Origin: Buttiauxella warmboldiae
Lineage (GTDB): Bacteria; Pseudomonadota; Gammaproteobacteria; Enterobacterales; Enterobacteriaceae
NCBI RefSeq assembly: GCF_003818135.1
Contig: NZ_RPOH01000036.1
Coordinates: 47,937 to 111,936, forward strand
Length of the DNA: 64,000 nt
Reading direction: 5' to 3'
In this document: piece by piece, positions 11,274-20,055 of the stretch
Numbering within the stretch: position 1 is the stretch's first letter
Layout of the letters: every line of letters starts with the position of its first letter
Made by a program: the position numbers and the translations under genes
The notes under the pieces: model-generated
The model's database searches: none
Told to the model about the DNA's origin: nothing
The model's input: only the letters and a program-made list of their open reading frames with translations

Positions 11274-12074
11274 TTACGCGTGCCCAGCCGGTATTGCCCC
11301 CAAAAATGTCAGCAAAACCTGAGTCACCGCTTCTGGTTTTTCCAGCGGGCTAATATGCCCGGCCCCTGGAATTATCGAGTGCTCACACCGCAGTAGCGTG
11401 GCCATCATACTCCCCTCACATGGCGGCCTGGGTTTATCAAATTCTCCGGTAATAACCAACGCAGGCTGCGAAATTTTTTGCAGCAGAGCTAATTTATCCG
11501 GGCGACCAAAAATGATTTTCCCAAGAGGAACGATGCTTTTGCAGACACGATCCTCAGGCATCGTACTTAAACGCTTTATCAGCGGAAGTAACAACGCATC
11601 AGGTACATCATCCGAATAGAACTGCCTTGCGACATACTCAAGAACAGGCGGTTGTATTGCGCCACGCTGATTAACCTCATTTAACAAAGCAAAATATCGT
11701 TGTCGTTGCTCTTCAGGTTCAGCGCCCAGAAAGGTGCCCATCAGCACAATAAACTTTACCCGTTCGGGATAAAGCGCGGCTAACTCTGCCCCCCACATTC
11801 CTCCCACGGATAGCCCCACAATGCCAAACTCTTTTATACCCAGCGAATCCATTAGCATAAGGTGATCGTTGGCGATATCCGTAAGGCTGGCGCAATCGCT
11901 GGGGAGTTCCGGCGATTTTCCATGCCCCCATAAATCAGGAATAATAATCCGGTAGCACCCTGCCAGCTCATCAAGCTGTTTCGACCACATGGTGCCGTCG
12001 AAAAGATAGCTATGCCCCAGTAATAGTGGAAACCCAGAACCCAGTTCGATGTAATGCATCTGCTGATTTCTCAA
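11274..12074 (-). CDS. Alpha/beta-fold hydrolase
   Basis: 266 residues of a typical alpha/beta hydrolase. The nucleophile elbow is GIVGLSVGGMWGAEL (Ser about residue 90), the acid is probably the Asp in ITGEFDKPRPP, and the catalytic His is in PGAGHISPLEKPE near the C-terminus. An oxyanion-hole-like GHSYLFDGTMW lies near the N-terminus. The start is a TTG preceded by GGAGAAAGG; an ATG five codons later (12059) is the alternative. It lies 98 bases downstream of a 3-hydroxyacyl-CoA dehydrogenase-like gene in the same direction, so the two may form an operon. The substrate cannot be read from the sequence. Confidence 0.82.
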   Translation of the reverse strand: MRNQQMHYIELGSGFPLLLGHSYLFDGTMWSKQLDELAGCYRIIIPDLWGHGKSPELPSDCASLTDIANDHLMLMDSLGIKEFGIVGLSVGGMWGAELAALYPERVKFIVLMGTFLGAEPEEQRQRYFALLNEVNQRGAIQPPVLEYVARQFYSDDVPDALLLPLIKRLSTMPEDRVCKSIVPLGKIIFGRPDKLALLQKISQPALVITGEFDKPRPPCEGSMMATLLRCEHSIIPGAGHISPLEKPEAVTQVLLTFLGAIPAGHA

Positions 12075-12172
12075 ACCTTTCTCCCGATAAAAGCACAGCT
12101 CCCTGAATATTCGACACAGCTTCAGACTAAACAGTCAATTCTGCTGCTCAACCCGGTTAATGAATAGAATCA

Positions 12173-13063
12173 TTAACTGGCCGCTATCTTATTGCCATTT
12201 TTATCATATTGATAAAAGCCGCTACCAGATTTTATACCTAGCCGCCCCTGACTAATATACTCTTCGAGTAGCCTCAGCGGCTGCGCTGATAAATTGGGGT
12301 TAACTTCGGCATAATGTTTTTCAATATTGTAAACCACGTCGAGACCAATTTTATCCATTAACTCGAAAGGGCCAGCCTGAGCCCCGAGGCTGAGTTTATA
12401 AATAGCATCCAGATCTTCTGGCGTTGAAACACCCGTTGCGACTACTTCAAGACACTCACGCTTAACGGCAGCCCAGACACGATTAAAAATAAAGCCAATG
12501 CTTTCTTTACCCACCACAAAAGGGAAGAATCCATAATGCCGCAGGTGTAAGACTAAGGTCTCGATTATGGTCTGGTCTGTATATCCGCAGCTCCCAATTT
12601 CAACAGCATTTTGTACTGGCGGCATATAGAAATGGGTGTTCACTACGCGGGTACGTCGCTTATCGCTCACCTCCCCGATAAGTTTACCTGCAGGATAAGA
12701 AGATGAATTGCTGGCAAGGATGGCATCGAGCGGGGCCAGCTTATCAAGCTGCGCAAACAGGGATATCTTCAGCTCAAGAATTTCCGGGATCGCTTCAATA
12801 ATAAGCCAGCTATCTTTTATCGCTTCTTCTATCGTTTGGCAAAATTCTATCTGCACCGCCGCGTGAGCGCCCCCGGCAGTGAATGAGGGTAATTGATCCT
12901 GAATGAAACTTTTTACCGCAGGGTAGGATTCAGGGTTGTTATCATACAGGCGAATATGCGCGCCATGGGTGGCCATCATTAATGCAATACGTCGCCCAAG
13001 CGTTCCAGCGCCAATCACAGCAACAGGCCTTATTGAAATTTGAGATGCCACGATATTATTCAT
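12173..13063 (-). CDS. 3-hydroxyacyl-CoA dehydrogenase family protein
   Basis: 296 residues from the ATG at 13063, which has AAAGG 9 bases upstream; an ORF extension to 13117 lacks such a site. The N-terminal Rossmann motif is VAVIGAGTLGRRIALM (about 15-30). ILASNSSSYPAGKL carries the family Ser/Asn region and VVNTHFYMPPVQNAVEI the catalytic His and Glu. The C-terminal helical domain includes FIFNRVWAAVKRECLEV. The NSSS-H-E pattern supports an active NAD-dependent dehydrogenase on a 3-hydroxy acid or its CoA ester; there is no thiolase or hydratase nearby, so fatty-acid oxidation proper is unlikely. Related families include carnitine dehydrogenase. Confidence 0.82.
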   Translation of the reverse strand: MNNIVASQISIRPVAVIGAGTLGRRIALMMATHGAHIRLYDNNPESYPAVKSFIQDQLPSFTAGGAHAAVQIEFCQTIEEAIKDSWLIIEAIPEILELKISLFAQLDKLAPLDAILASNSSSYPAGKLIGEVSDKRRTRVVNTHFYMPPVQNAVEIGSCGYTDQTIIETLVLHLRHYGFFPFVVGKESIGFIFNRVWAAVKRECLEVVATGVSTPEDLDAIYKLSLGAQAGPFELMDKIGLDVVYNIEKHYAEVNPNLSAQPLRLLEEYISQGRLGIKSGSGFYQYDKNGNKIAAS

Positions 13064-13401
13064 GTTAACTGCCTTTGTTGCGGAGTTTTTTTGATTTTCA
13101 CGCCAAAAATTAAACATAAAGGATCGGCGATGTAAATAGAAACCCTACTGGTCGGACGTATAGACAAGCTGGTTATCAGGTTAATAAATTTTTATTTCTT
13201 TTTTCATCGTCGGTATTCAAAAACAAGCTCGCAACCGGGCATCCCCGCAAAAACTGCCTCATACCATCGCAATAGCATGTTTTTTTACTGCAATAGCTTT
13301 GGTATTTTTCCGCAAACCTTTAGGTATTATTATATCGACTTATTTCACTGGCTTAGATATGTTTATTTCCCCTTTAAAAATATCGACACGAGAAAACCTC
13401 A
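13064..13401. other. 338-base AT-rich intergenic region between divergent genes
   Basis: It separates the dehydrogenase (minus) from the esterase autotransporter (plus) and must contain both promoters. It is strongly AT-rich with several T runs. I looked for a Pho box, because Salmonella apeE is PhoB-controlled, and did not find a convincing one. No ORF or repeat is evident. Confidence 0.5.
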
Positions 13402-15378
13402 ATGGCATGTGAACAAAAATTATTTAATTTAAGTGCCCTGGCGGTGGTGATGAGCTGTAGCTTACCGGCAATGGCATTCAATTCCCTGACTATTTTCGGG
13501 GATAGCCTGAGCGATACCGGTAATAATGGACGCTGGGTCTGGAACAATACTCAGAACTCCCTCTACGATGAACAGCTAGCGACGCAGTATGGGCTCCGGC
13601 TAACTCCTTCAGACAAAGGAGGGAGTAATTACGCAGCGGGTGGGGCAACAGCCGTCCCCACGCTTAATCCTGAAGATAATACACGTAATCAGCTCCAGCA
13701 ATGGCTCACCCAAACAGGGGGAAAAGCCGATAAAAATGGCTTATATATCCACTGGGTCGGCGGCAACGATCTGGCCGCAGCAGCGACTCAGCCCGCCCTT
13801 GCACAGACCATTGCGGCTAACAGCGCCGCTAATGCCAGCGCCCAGATAGGAATGTTATTGGATGCAGGTGCTGGCCTGGTGGTGGTGCCCACCGTTCCGG
13901 ACATTAGCGCGACTCCCTTTCTACTGGAGTCGGTAATTTCAGCCGGGCTGGGGCCGGCAGCGGCGCCAGCGATTCAGGCTGCTTTTACCTCGTTAAATGC
14001 TGCACCAACCCCGGATCTTGCCAGCCGCCAGCAAGCTATCCAGCAGGCGCTGAGAGAGGCTTCTTCGACCATTAGCACTAACCCTCAAATCCAGCAGAGT
14101 ATTGCCGAACAGCTTATTGCCGCTTATAACGCGGCTGCGGCACAATCCTCTGCTCTGACAGATTATTACAATAACGTTCAGGAAAAAGCGCTGGCGCAGC
14201 GTGGAGGGAACATTGCCAGAGCTAATATCAACGGTATTTTCAAGGAAATACTGGCGACCCCACAGGCTTTCGGTCTGAGTAATACCGCCGGAATGGCCTG
14301 CCCACCGGGGGTTGCCGCTACAGATTGCACCTCCTCAACGCCCGGTTTCAGCAGCTCGCAGGACTATCTTTTTGCCGATCGTTTCCATCCCGGGCCGCAG
14401 GTACATAGCATTATGGCGCAGTATATCCAGTCGATAGTCGCCGCCCCGGTACAAATTTCTCACCTGAATAAAGGAATTCAGGAGATGGTGCGCGGCAGCA
14501 GAGCAACGCTTGATAGCCGTTATGAGCAGCTACGCTACCAGGCTAACCCTGTCGGTACTCTGGGCCTCTTCGGCGGCTACGGCGGTAGTTATCAGCATAT
14601 TGACGGCAGTAATGAATCAGGCAACGGTCGTGAAACCACCAACAGTTTGACACTGGGCGTCGATTATCAGCTTAACGATAGTGTCTTAATCGGTGGTCTG
14701 ATTGCCGGTTCTCTGGATAAGCCGCGCCCTGACGATAATTACCATTACGATACCCAGGGGGTTCAGGCAGCATTGTTCACCCATTTACGCTCGGGCCAGG
14801 CATGGCTGGATGGCGACGTTCACTATCTGACGGCCAACCTCACCAATATTCAACGCAAGATCGCACTCGGAAAGCAGACGCGTACTGAAGAAGGCGAAAC
14901 CACCGGCAAATTATGGGGCGCGCGGCTGACGGCCGGTTATGACTTGGCACTCACCCACTGGCTGACAACGGGCCCCATGCTGCAGTACGCCTGGGATTAC
15001 AGCCATGTTAATGGCTATAGCGAAAAAGGCAGCAGCAGTACCGCCATGCGCTTCGGCGATCAAAATGGTCATTCGCAGGTTGGTAGCGCAGGCTGGCGAT
15101 TTAATACCCACGTGGGGGCCGTCAATCCCTGGGCGCGGGTGAGTTATCGTCATCAGTTTGGCGATGAGGTTTATCGTGCAAACGGCGGTCTGAAATTCAC
15201 AAATCTCACTTTCAGCCGGGCGGGTGAAAAGCTGGATAAAAACTGGGCAGATTTTGCGGTCGGTGCCGATATGCCTCTTTCTGATACGGTTTCCGCTTTC
15301 GCTGCGGTATCACAAACCGGCGGCCTGAGCGGTGGCAACCAGACCAGCTATAACATCGGCGTCAGTGCGAAATTCTGA
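13402..15378 (+). CDS. GDSL esterase/lipase autotransporter (ApeE/EstA-like)
   Basis: 658 residues. A signal peptide ending near residue 25 (LPAMA) precedes a GDSL passenger: block I FGDSLSDTGNNG (Ser about 35), block III HWVGGNDLAAA, block V ADRFHPGPQVHSIMA with the Asp and His of the triad (about residue 328). From about residue 395 to the end is a beta-barrel autotransporter domain ending in alternating residues and a terminal Phe (SYNIGVSAKF). Such proteins (ApeE in Salmonella, EstA in Pseudomonas) display an esterase on the outer membrane. A terminator follows. The gene stands alone. Confidence 0.93.
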   Translation: MACEQKLFNLSALAVVMSCSLPAMAFNSLTIFGDSLSDTGNNGRWVWNNTQNSLYDEQLATQYGLRLTPSDKGGSNYAAGGATAVPTLNPEDNTRNQLQQWLTQTGGKADKNGLYIHWVGGNDLAAAATQPALAQTIAANSAANASAQIGMLLDAGAGLVVVPTVPDISATPFLLESVISAGLGPAAAPAIQAAFTSLNAAPTPDLASRQQAIQQALREASSTISTNPQIQQSIAEQLIAAYNAAAAQSSALTDYYNNVQEKALAQRGGNIARANINGIFKEILATPQAFGLSNTAGMACPPGVAATDCTSSTPGFSSSQDYLFADRFHPGPQVHSIMAQYIQSIVAAPVQISHLNKGIQEMVRGSRATLDSRYEQLRYQANPVGTLGLFGGYGGSYQHIDGSNESGNGRETTNSLTLGVDYQLNDSVLIGGLIAGSLDKPRPDDNYHYDTQGVQAALFTHLRSGQAWLDGDVHYLTANLTNIQRKIALGKQTRTEEGETTGKLWGARLTAGYDLALTHWLTTGPMLQYAWDYSHVNGYSEKGSSSTAMRFGDQNGHSQVGSAGWRFNTHVGAVNPWARVSYRHQFGDEVYRANGGLKFTNLTFSRAGEKLDKNWADFAVGADMPLSDTVSAFAAVSQTGGLSGGNQTSYNIGVSAKF

Positions 15379-15410
15379 AAACCGCTTAAAAATAAGCTGG
15401 TCAGTAATCT

Positions 15411-15439
15411 AAGCCACGCAGTTTGCGTGGCTTTTTGTT
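15411..15439 (+). terminator. Rho-independent terminator after the autotransporter gene
   Basis: AAGCCACGCA / TGCGTGGCTT arms with a 3-base loop followed by a T-rich tract, 33 bases after the stop. Confidence 0.88.
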
Positions 15440-15455
15440 TTTCAATCAGCGGAGA

Positions 15456-15740
15456 TTAAGGCGCATCGCTCACGGTATTGATTTGCCCGGTGAACCCCGT
15501 TTTGGCAATCGCCGCCAGTAGCTGCTGGTTATCAAAACCCTCAGGGACAATCGCCTGCGCCTGATGCGTTTTTAGCGATGCCTTCGCTTTAATCACGCCC
15601 TCGGTGCTGCGTAAAGCCTGGTTTATCGAGATCACGCACAGCGGGCAGTTCATCTGGCTGATATCAATGGTAACCATTTTATTCGCGGCCCAACTCAGCG
15701 GTGTTAAAAACAGCAGGCCGAGACACATAAACTTTTTCAT
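15456..15740 (-). CDS. Periplasmic heavy-metal-associated (MerP-like) protein
   Basis: 94 residues from the ATG at 15740. A signal peptide (MKKFMCLGLLFLTPLSWA) is followed by an HMA fold with the metal-binding CxxC in ISQMNCPLCVISINQAL (about residues 32-35), as in MerP. The last gene of a three-gene minus-strand operon; its ATG overlaps the end of the MerT-like gene by four bases. In mercury operons MerP passes Hg(II) to MerT, but there is no reductase MerA or regulator MerR here. The metal therefore remains unknown. Confidence 0.85.
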   Translation of the reverse strand: MKKFMCLGLLFLTPLSWAANKMVTIDISQMNCPLCVISINQALRSTEGVIKAKASLKTHQAQAIVPEGFDNQQLLAAIAKTGFTGQINTVSDAP

Positions 15741-16099
15741 TCCAGATATTCCCAAAGCCAGGGTAAGACATACGGATAGGTCGTCAAAAAAAGCACCAGC
15801 GGCACAGACAGCCAGTATAAGCCGACCAGCACACGGCGGCTGACAATGCTGGTGCAGATCGGTTTCGGTGACAAATAAAGCCGCCAGAAGCCACGTATCA
15901 TCAGCCCCAGCGCGATAGCGGCCAGCGGAATTTGCAGCCACGGGAGCGTTGGAATGCCCGTCAGTCCCGCCGCGGAAATACCGAAAACCAGATACAGCAG
16001 CGGGCCGATGCAGCACAGTGTGGATGCGGCAGCCGCCGCCAGCGCCGCCATCAACGAGACTAAACCGCCCTTAATGCTGTTCGGTGCTGACATAGTCAT
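15737..16099 (-). CDS. MerT-like metal transport membrane protein
   Basis: 120 residues with about three membrane helices (roughly 12-35, 45-65, 90-115). The first helix holds the vicinal cysteine pair typical of MerT (STLCCIGPLLYLVFG, about 27-41). The cytoplasmic loop that carries a second cysteine pair in classical MerT has only one Cys (PKPICTSIV). An internal ATG two codons downstream is also possible. The 5' end overlaps the upstream transglutaminase gene by 29 bases and the 3' end overlaps the MerP-like gene by 4, so the three are translated as a unit. Confidence 0.83.
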   Translation of the reverse strand: MTMSAPNSIKGGLVSLMAALAAAAASTLCCIGPLLYLVFGISAAGLTGIPTLPWLQIPLAAIALGLMIRGFWRLYLSPKPICTSIVSRRVLVGLYWLSVPLVLFLTTYPYVLPWLWEYLE

Positions 16100-17216
16100 A
16101 GCTAAATGCTGCCGGATCGTAGAAGTTTAAAGGATCGCCGTCCACTTCGGCATACGCATAGCCCAGGTTGTTCACATTACCCTGCTCCGCCGCCGGGAAC
16201 AGCGCGAAATCCCGGGCATGATTAAAGCCCACCCAGTTCATTTCCCAGTTGCCGAACAGATAATCGTTAACCGCCTTCACCGCCGGGTCGTTATTTTGTT
16301 TCTTTTCGCTCAGGCGCATTTTGGTGACGTCCGCCGGATCGGCCGGCACCCAGCCAAATCCTGCAAGCCAGAACATCGCGCGGCAATGCTGGGCCCCGTT
16401 TATTCTGGCAACGCCCTGCTCATCCGCACCACCGAAGGCTTTCTTCGAATACTGCCCAAGCTTACGGCTTGCGCCAAGGCGAATACCAAACATTTCACGC
16501 GCCGGAATGCCCACGGCACGGCACAGCGCGACAAAAACGGAGTTGATGTCGGTGCATTTGCCGCCAAGCTTGCCTGCTTTAAGGATTTCACCTACATCAC
16601 CGGTACCGCAGCCGATTACCGCATCATCACGATGCATATGCGTACTCACCCAATCATGAATCAGGCGAGCTTGTTTAACAGGTGCTTTTTCCGCACCGAT
16701 AATTTTTAGCGCGGTCTCTTTGACGATACCGTCAACGGGAATATGCGGCGTGGCAAGCAAGAAGGATTTGATTTCATTGGGGATAACCGCGTCCTGTTCC
16801 GGCAGCATCCAGTCGGCGAGTTTGTTGTCTTTGAACACTTCCCAGTCGCGGGTTTCAATGGTCATCGAAACTTGGATATCCAGCTTGCCTTCAGAATCCG
16901 GCCAGGTGACAAACAGCATTCTGGCACCGTAGGCATTGTTCGCATTCAGCCTGGCCTGCTGGTAATTGCCTTTAAAGGAAAGGTCGAGCAGCGTCTGGAA
17001 AGGTGTATCTTCCGGCACGGGTATCCAAAGATTCACCTTCCCTTTGGACCCTTCCGGCGCTTGCAGATTATAGCTTTGTGTCATCACAAAGCGGCGGGAA
17101 GCAGCGGAAATGCTGATGGCTGGATTATCAATATGTTGAGTTTTCGCAAACGAGGGACGAACCAGGCCGATTGTCGAGAGTGCCGCCACACTTTTCAGAA
17201 AAAGACGCCTTTCCAT
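16071..17216 (-). CDS. Tat-exported transglutaminase-like cysteine peptidase family protein
   Basis: 381 residues from the ATG at 17216, chosen because GAAGG sits 8 bases upstream and because the N-terminus MERRLFLKSVAALSTIG then begins directly with a twin-arginine signal. The transglutaminase-like catalytic triad is visible: Cys in GGKCTDINSVFVALCRAVGI, His in NGAQHCRAMFWLAGFGW, Asp in VPADPADV. A fibronectin-like N-terminal half precedes it. It heads an operon with MerT- and MerP-like genes, which is unusual; a role in processing a periplasmic peptide or protein linked to metal handling is an inference only. Confidence 0.85.
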   Translation of the reverse strand: MERRLFLKSVAALSTIGLVRPSFAKTQHIDNPAISISAASRRFVMTQSYNLQAPEGSKGKVNLWIPVPEDTPFQTLLDLSFKGNYQQARLNANNAYGARMLFVTWPDSEGKLDIQVSMTIETRDWEVFKDNKLADWMLPEQDAVIPNEIKSFLLATPHIPVDGIVKETALKIIGAEKAPVKQARLIHDWVSTHMHRDDAVIGCGTGDVGEILKAGKLGGKCTDINSVFVALCRAVGIPAREMFGIRLGASRKLGQYSKKAFGGADEQGVARINGAQHCRAMFWLAGFGWVPADPADVTKMRLSEKKQNNDPAVKAVNDYLFGNWEMNWVGFNHARDFALFPAAEQGNVNNLGYAYAEVDGDPLNFYDPAAFSYDYVSTEQH

Positions 17217-17477
17217 TACCATAACCTTCAATCGCCAGAAAAAGCTGGCGCTTAACCCCGCACCTGCGGAGGCGGCCGCTATTATGCAATCAACCAGACG
17301 CAAAATACCAGGCTGGATCAAACGGTTTAAGCGTTTGTTCTCTTTTTATCCACGCGCGCCAGCTTTCGCTATTCAGAATTAACTTCTTTAATTCACTAAA
17401 CGATAAACTCACAAATAGTCAGATTAATAACAAGGTTAATATTTATGACTCCCCTCACGCGGTTGCATAAGAATTAA

Positions 17478-18041
17478 TTATAGTGACGCGGCTGTACGGG
17501 CGGCATTATCATAGAGAGCCGAAATGGCACGTAATAACTGTGCGTTTTCTCCAATAGCTTTAGCAGAAATCCCGGTTTCAATCTGCAAACCAATAAGACA
17601 AGTCTCGCGGATTTCCCGGTATTTAACACAGAGCTCTCTTCCCTTTTCGGTGGTGGAAAAGTAAAGCTCTTTACCCTGTTTTTCACTTTTCACATAACCT
17701 GACTTAACCAGTTTTTTTAGGGCATAGGCAACGATATGAGTGTCTTCCACGTTCAGAACAAAACAGATATCCGCCAGTTTTTTTTGCCGGTCACGGTGAT
17801 TGACATGGTGCAATAACGATACGTCCAACGGCCCCATATCCGGCTCTCCGGCCGCCGTCATGCAGCGCACCATCCATTTGTTAAACGCATTGCTGGTCAT
17901 GATTAACGCGTACTCAAGCTCTGACAACTCCGCACATCTCTCAGAAACCAGGTGATAAGAAGAGACAATGGGATCTTTCAGGCCGGTTTTATTAACGCTT
18001 GAATCTGCTGCTGAATCGAGTCTCTCTTTCTGCGCTGCCAT
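17478..18041 (-). CDS. Winged-helix (MarR-type) transcriptional regulator
   Basis: 187 residues from the ATG at 18041, set by AAGGAG 7 bases upstream. The middle part (about residues 70-145) has the winged-helix pattern, with DRQKKLADICFVLNVEDTHI as the helix-turn-helix and LKKLVKSGYVKSEKQGKELY leading to the wing. Annotated homologues belong to the predicted MarR/HTH_27 winged-helix class. It is divergent from the DUF969-DUF979-DUF2891 operon across 267 bases that contain a clear palindrome, so it probably controls that operon. Confidence 0.8.
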   Translation of the reverse strand: MAAQKERLDSAADSSVNKTGLKDPIVSSYHLVSERCAELSELEYALIMTSNAFNKWMVRCMTAAGEPDMGPLDVSLLHHVNHRDRQKKLADICFVLNVEDTHIVAYALKKLVKSGYVKSEKQGKELYFSTTEKGRELCVKYREIRETCLIGLQIETGISAKAIGENAQLLRAISALYDNAARTAASL

Positions 18042-18156
18042 TGCTTGCTCCTTATTATGCTGACCATAAAACATAATTGAATCCTGATAAAACACAAATA
18101 AATTATCACTGATTTATTTTCATTTTATTGCCGTTTTGCTATATGTTTTTAGCTGT

Positions 18157-18173
18157 TGCATTGCACTAATGCA
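18157..18173. promoter_or_regulatory. Palindrome, candidate operator of the winged-helix regulator
   Basis: TGCATTGCACTAATGCA has perfect 6-base arms around a 5-base centre and lies midway between the divergent regulator and DUF969 genes. Assignment to the regulator is inferred from position. Confidence 0.45.
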
Positions 18174-18308
18174 CGATCGGTTGATGTGGCTTAACGCTTT
18201 TCGCTTCGACTAACTGATTAACGAAAATATCCATCCTTTAGAAATCAAAAGGAAAAGAAGATATTTCGTGGTCCTAAAAACACAACATACATAGACAGGG
18301 TAAAAATA

Positions 18309-19037
18309 ATGGATAGCGCCACGCTTTTACCGCTCATCGGGATCCCCGTTGTGGTTATCGGTTTTGCTTTACGATTCAATCCGCTGATTGTCGTCGTTAT
18401 AGCAGGATTAACAACTGGACTTGCCGTAGGAATGGACTTCGGCATGCTACTGGAAACCTTCGGCGAGAAATTTTTTAATAGCCGTTCCCTCGCCACCTTT
18501 ATTCTGATCTTACCGGTGATTGGCCTGCTGGAATATTACGGCCTGAAAGAACGCGCCCAGGCCTGGATTGCCAGAATTGCCAGCGCCACTTCAGCACGCA
18601 TTCTGATGCTCTATTTTATTGGCCGCGAGGGAACTGCCGCGCTTGGGCTGATGTCTCTCGGCGGGCATGCACAAACCGTTCGCCCACTGCTAGCCCCAAT
18701 GGCGGAAGGGGCGGCATTGAATAAGTACGGTGAACTCCCCCAGCATATACGCGATAAAATCAAAGCCCATGCCGCGGCCTGCGACAATATCGCCGTCTTT
18801 TTTGGCGAAGATATTTTTATCGCCTTCGGCGCGGTGCTGCTGATTGATGCCTTTTTGAAAGAGAACGGGATTGCGAATATTGAACCGCTCCATATTGGCC
18901 TTTGGGCTATTCCTACCGCGATTGCCGCGCTGATTATCCATATGTTCCGCCTCACTCGGCTTGATGCGAGCCTGCATCGCGATGTGATGGCCTGGCGTGT
19001 TCAGCAAGAAGCGGAAATAAAAGAGGTGACTAAATGA
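18309..19037 (+). CDS. DUF969 family membrane protein (permease component)
   Basis: 242 residues with about six hydrophobic segments. The sequence is of the DUF969 type, always found next to DUF979. The pair is thought to form a two-part permease distantly like anion or dicarboxylate transporters; in Gram-positive bacteria they neighbour pyrrolidone-carboxylyl peptidase, which suggests a 5-oxoproline or small peptide link (from memory of genome contexts, not shown here). GREGTAALGLMSLGGHAQTV and FFGEDIFIAFGAVLL are conspicuous conserved-looking stretches within membranes. It overlaps the next gene by 4 bases. Confidence 0.88.
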   Translation: MDSATLLPLIGIPVVVIGFALRFNPLIVVVIAGLTTGLAVGMDFGMLLETFGEKFFNSRSLATFILILPVIGLLEYYGLKERAQAWIARIASATSARILMLYFIGREGTAALGLMSLGGHAQTVRPLLAPMAEGAALNKYGELPQHIRDKIKAHAAACDNIAVFFGEDIFIAFGAVLLIDAFLKENGIANIEPLHIGLWAIPTAIAALIIHMFRLTRLDASLHRDVMAWRVQQEAEIKEVTK

Positions 19038-20020
19038 GCACTCTGTTGACCATCAACCGGGTTTATTACCTGATTGGCATCATCGTTATGATTCTGGTGG
19101 TGATGACCCTGCGCGATCGCGGCAACCCTAAACGCTTCACCACCGCACTCTTCTGGTTTTTATTCGGTGCGATTTTCCTGTTTGGCGACCTGATGGTAGA
19201 AAACCTCGGTAAATCGCTGGCCTACCGGATCATTGGCGGCAGCGTGATTGTCATTGCCCTGTTGGCAGGTTGCGGTTTAGTGGGCAAAGGCCACTACCCA
19301 ATGGCGACCGATGCCCAACGCGAAGCCTCCGCCTCACGTATCAAAAACTGGCTATTCTTACCCGCGTTGCTGATCCCCGTCATCACCGTTATTTGCACGC
19401 TGTTCATGAAAAACGTGTCTATTGGCGGCGTCTATCTGCTTGATCAAAAACAGCTCACGCTGGCCTCGCTTTGTGTGGCAAGCGTGGCGGCAATTTTAAC
19501 CGGATGGTGGATCACAAAAGGCTCTCCGGTACAGGCTATCGCGCAATCGCGCCGAATAGTTGACACCGTGGGCTGGGCAATAATTTTACCGCAGATGCTG
19601 GCGATGCTCGGCGGCGTGTTTATCGTCGCCGATACCGGCGAGTCGGTACGCAAAGTGGTCGAGTTGTTTGTTGACCCGGGAAACCGCTTCATGCTGGTCG
19701 TTATTTACTGCGTGGGCATGGCGATATTTACCATGATTATGGGTAACGCTTTTGCTGCATTCCCGGTTTTAACGGCAGGTATCGCGATGCCGTTTCTTAT
19801 TACGCATCACCACGCAGACCCGGCGCCATTGCTGGCGATTGGGATGTACGCAGGCTACTGCGGCACGTTGATGACGCCGATGGCTGCGAATTTCAATATT
19901 GTTCCGGCCGCGTTGCTTGAGCTTAAAGATAAATATCAGGTCATCAAGATCCAGATCCCGAGCGCCCTGGCCATACTGCTGGCGAACGTGTTCCTGATGT
20001 ACTTCCTGTCATTCCGCTAA
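19034..20020 (+). CDS. DUF979 family membrane protein (permease component)
   Basis: 328 residues, about nine membrane segments, matching the DUF979 family. The ATGA overlap with the DUF969 gene implies fixed stoichiometry. The segment MGNAFAAFPVLTAGIAMPFL and GYCGTLMTPMAANFNIVPAA resemble the re-entrant, small-residue-rich substrate regions of ion-transporter superfamily carriers; that is inference. No biochemical activity is known to me. It is followed after 35 bases by the DUF2891 gene. Confidence 0.88.
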   Translation: MSTLLTINRVYYLIGIIVMILVVMTLRDRGNPKRFTTALFWFLFGAIFLFGDLMVENLGKSLAYRIIGGSVIVIALLAGCGLVGKGHYPMATDAQREASASRIKNWLFLPALLIPVITVICTLFMKNVSIGGVYLLDQKQLTLASLCVASVAAILTGWWITKGSPVQAIAQSRRIVDTVGWAIILPQMLAMLGGVFIVADTGESVRKVVELFVDPGNRFMLVVIYCVGMAIFTMIMGNAFAAFPVLTAGIAMPFLITHHHADPAPLLAIGMYAGYCGTLMTPMAANFNIVPAALLELKDKYQVIKIQIPSALAILLANVFLMYFLSFR

Positions 20021-20055
20021 AGCACTGAAAAACGATGAATCTCAAAGGAGTTTTT

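Noticed and set aside
15741..16016. 186-residue frame fused to the MerP-like protein
   Set aside because: The upstream part is the shadow of the MerT-like gene in another frame; the signal peptide at 15740 marks the true start.
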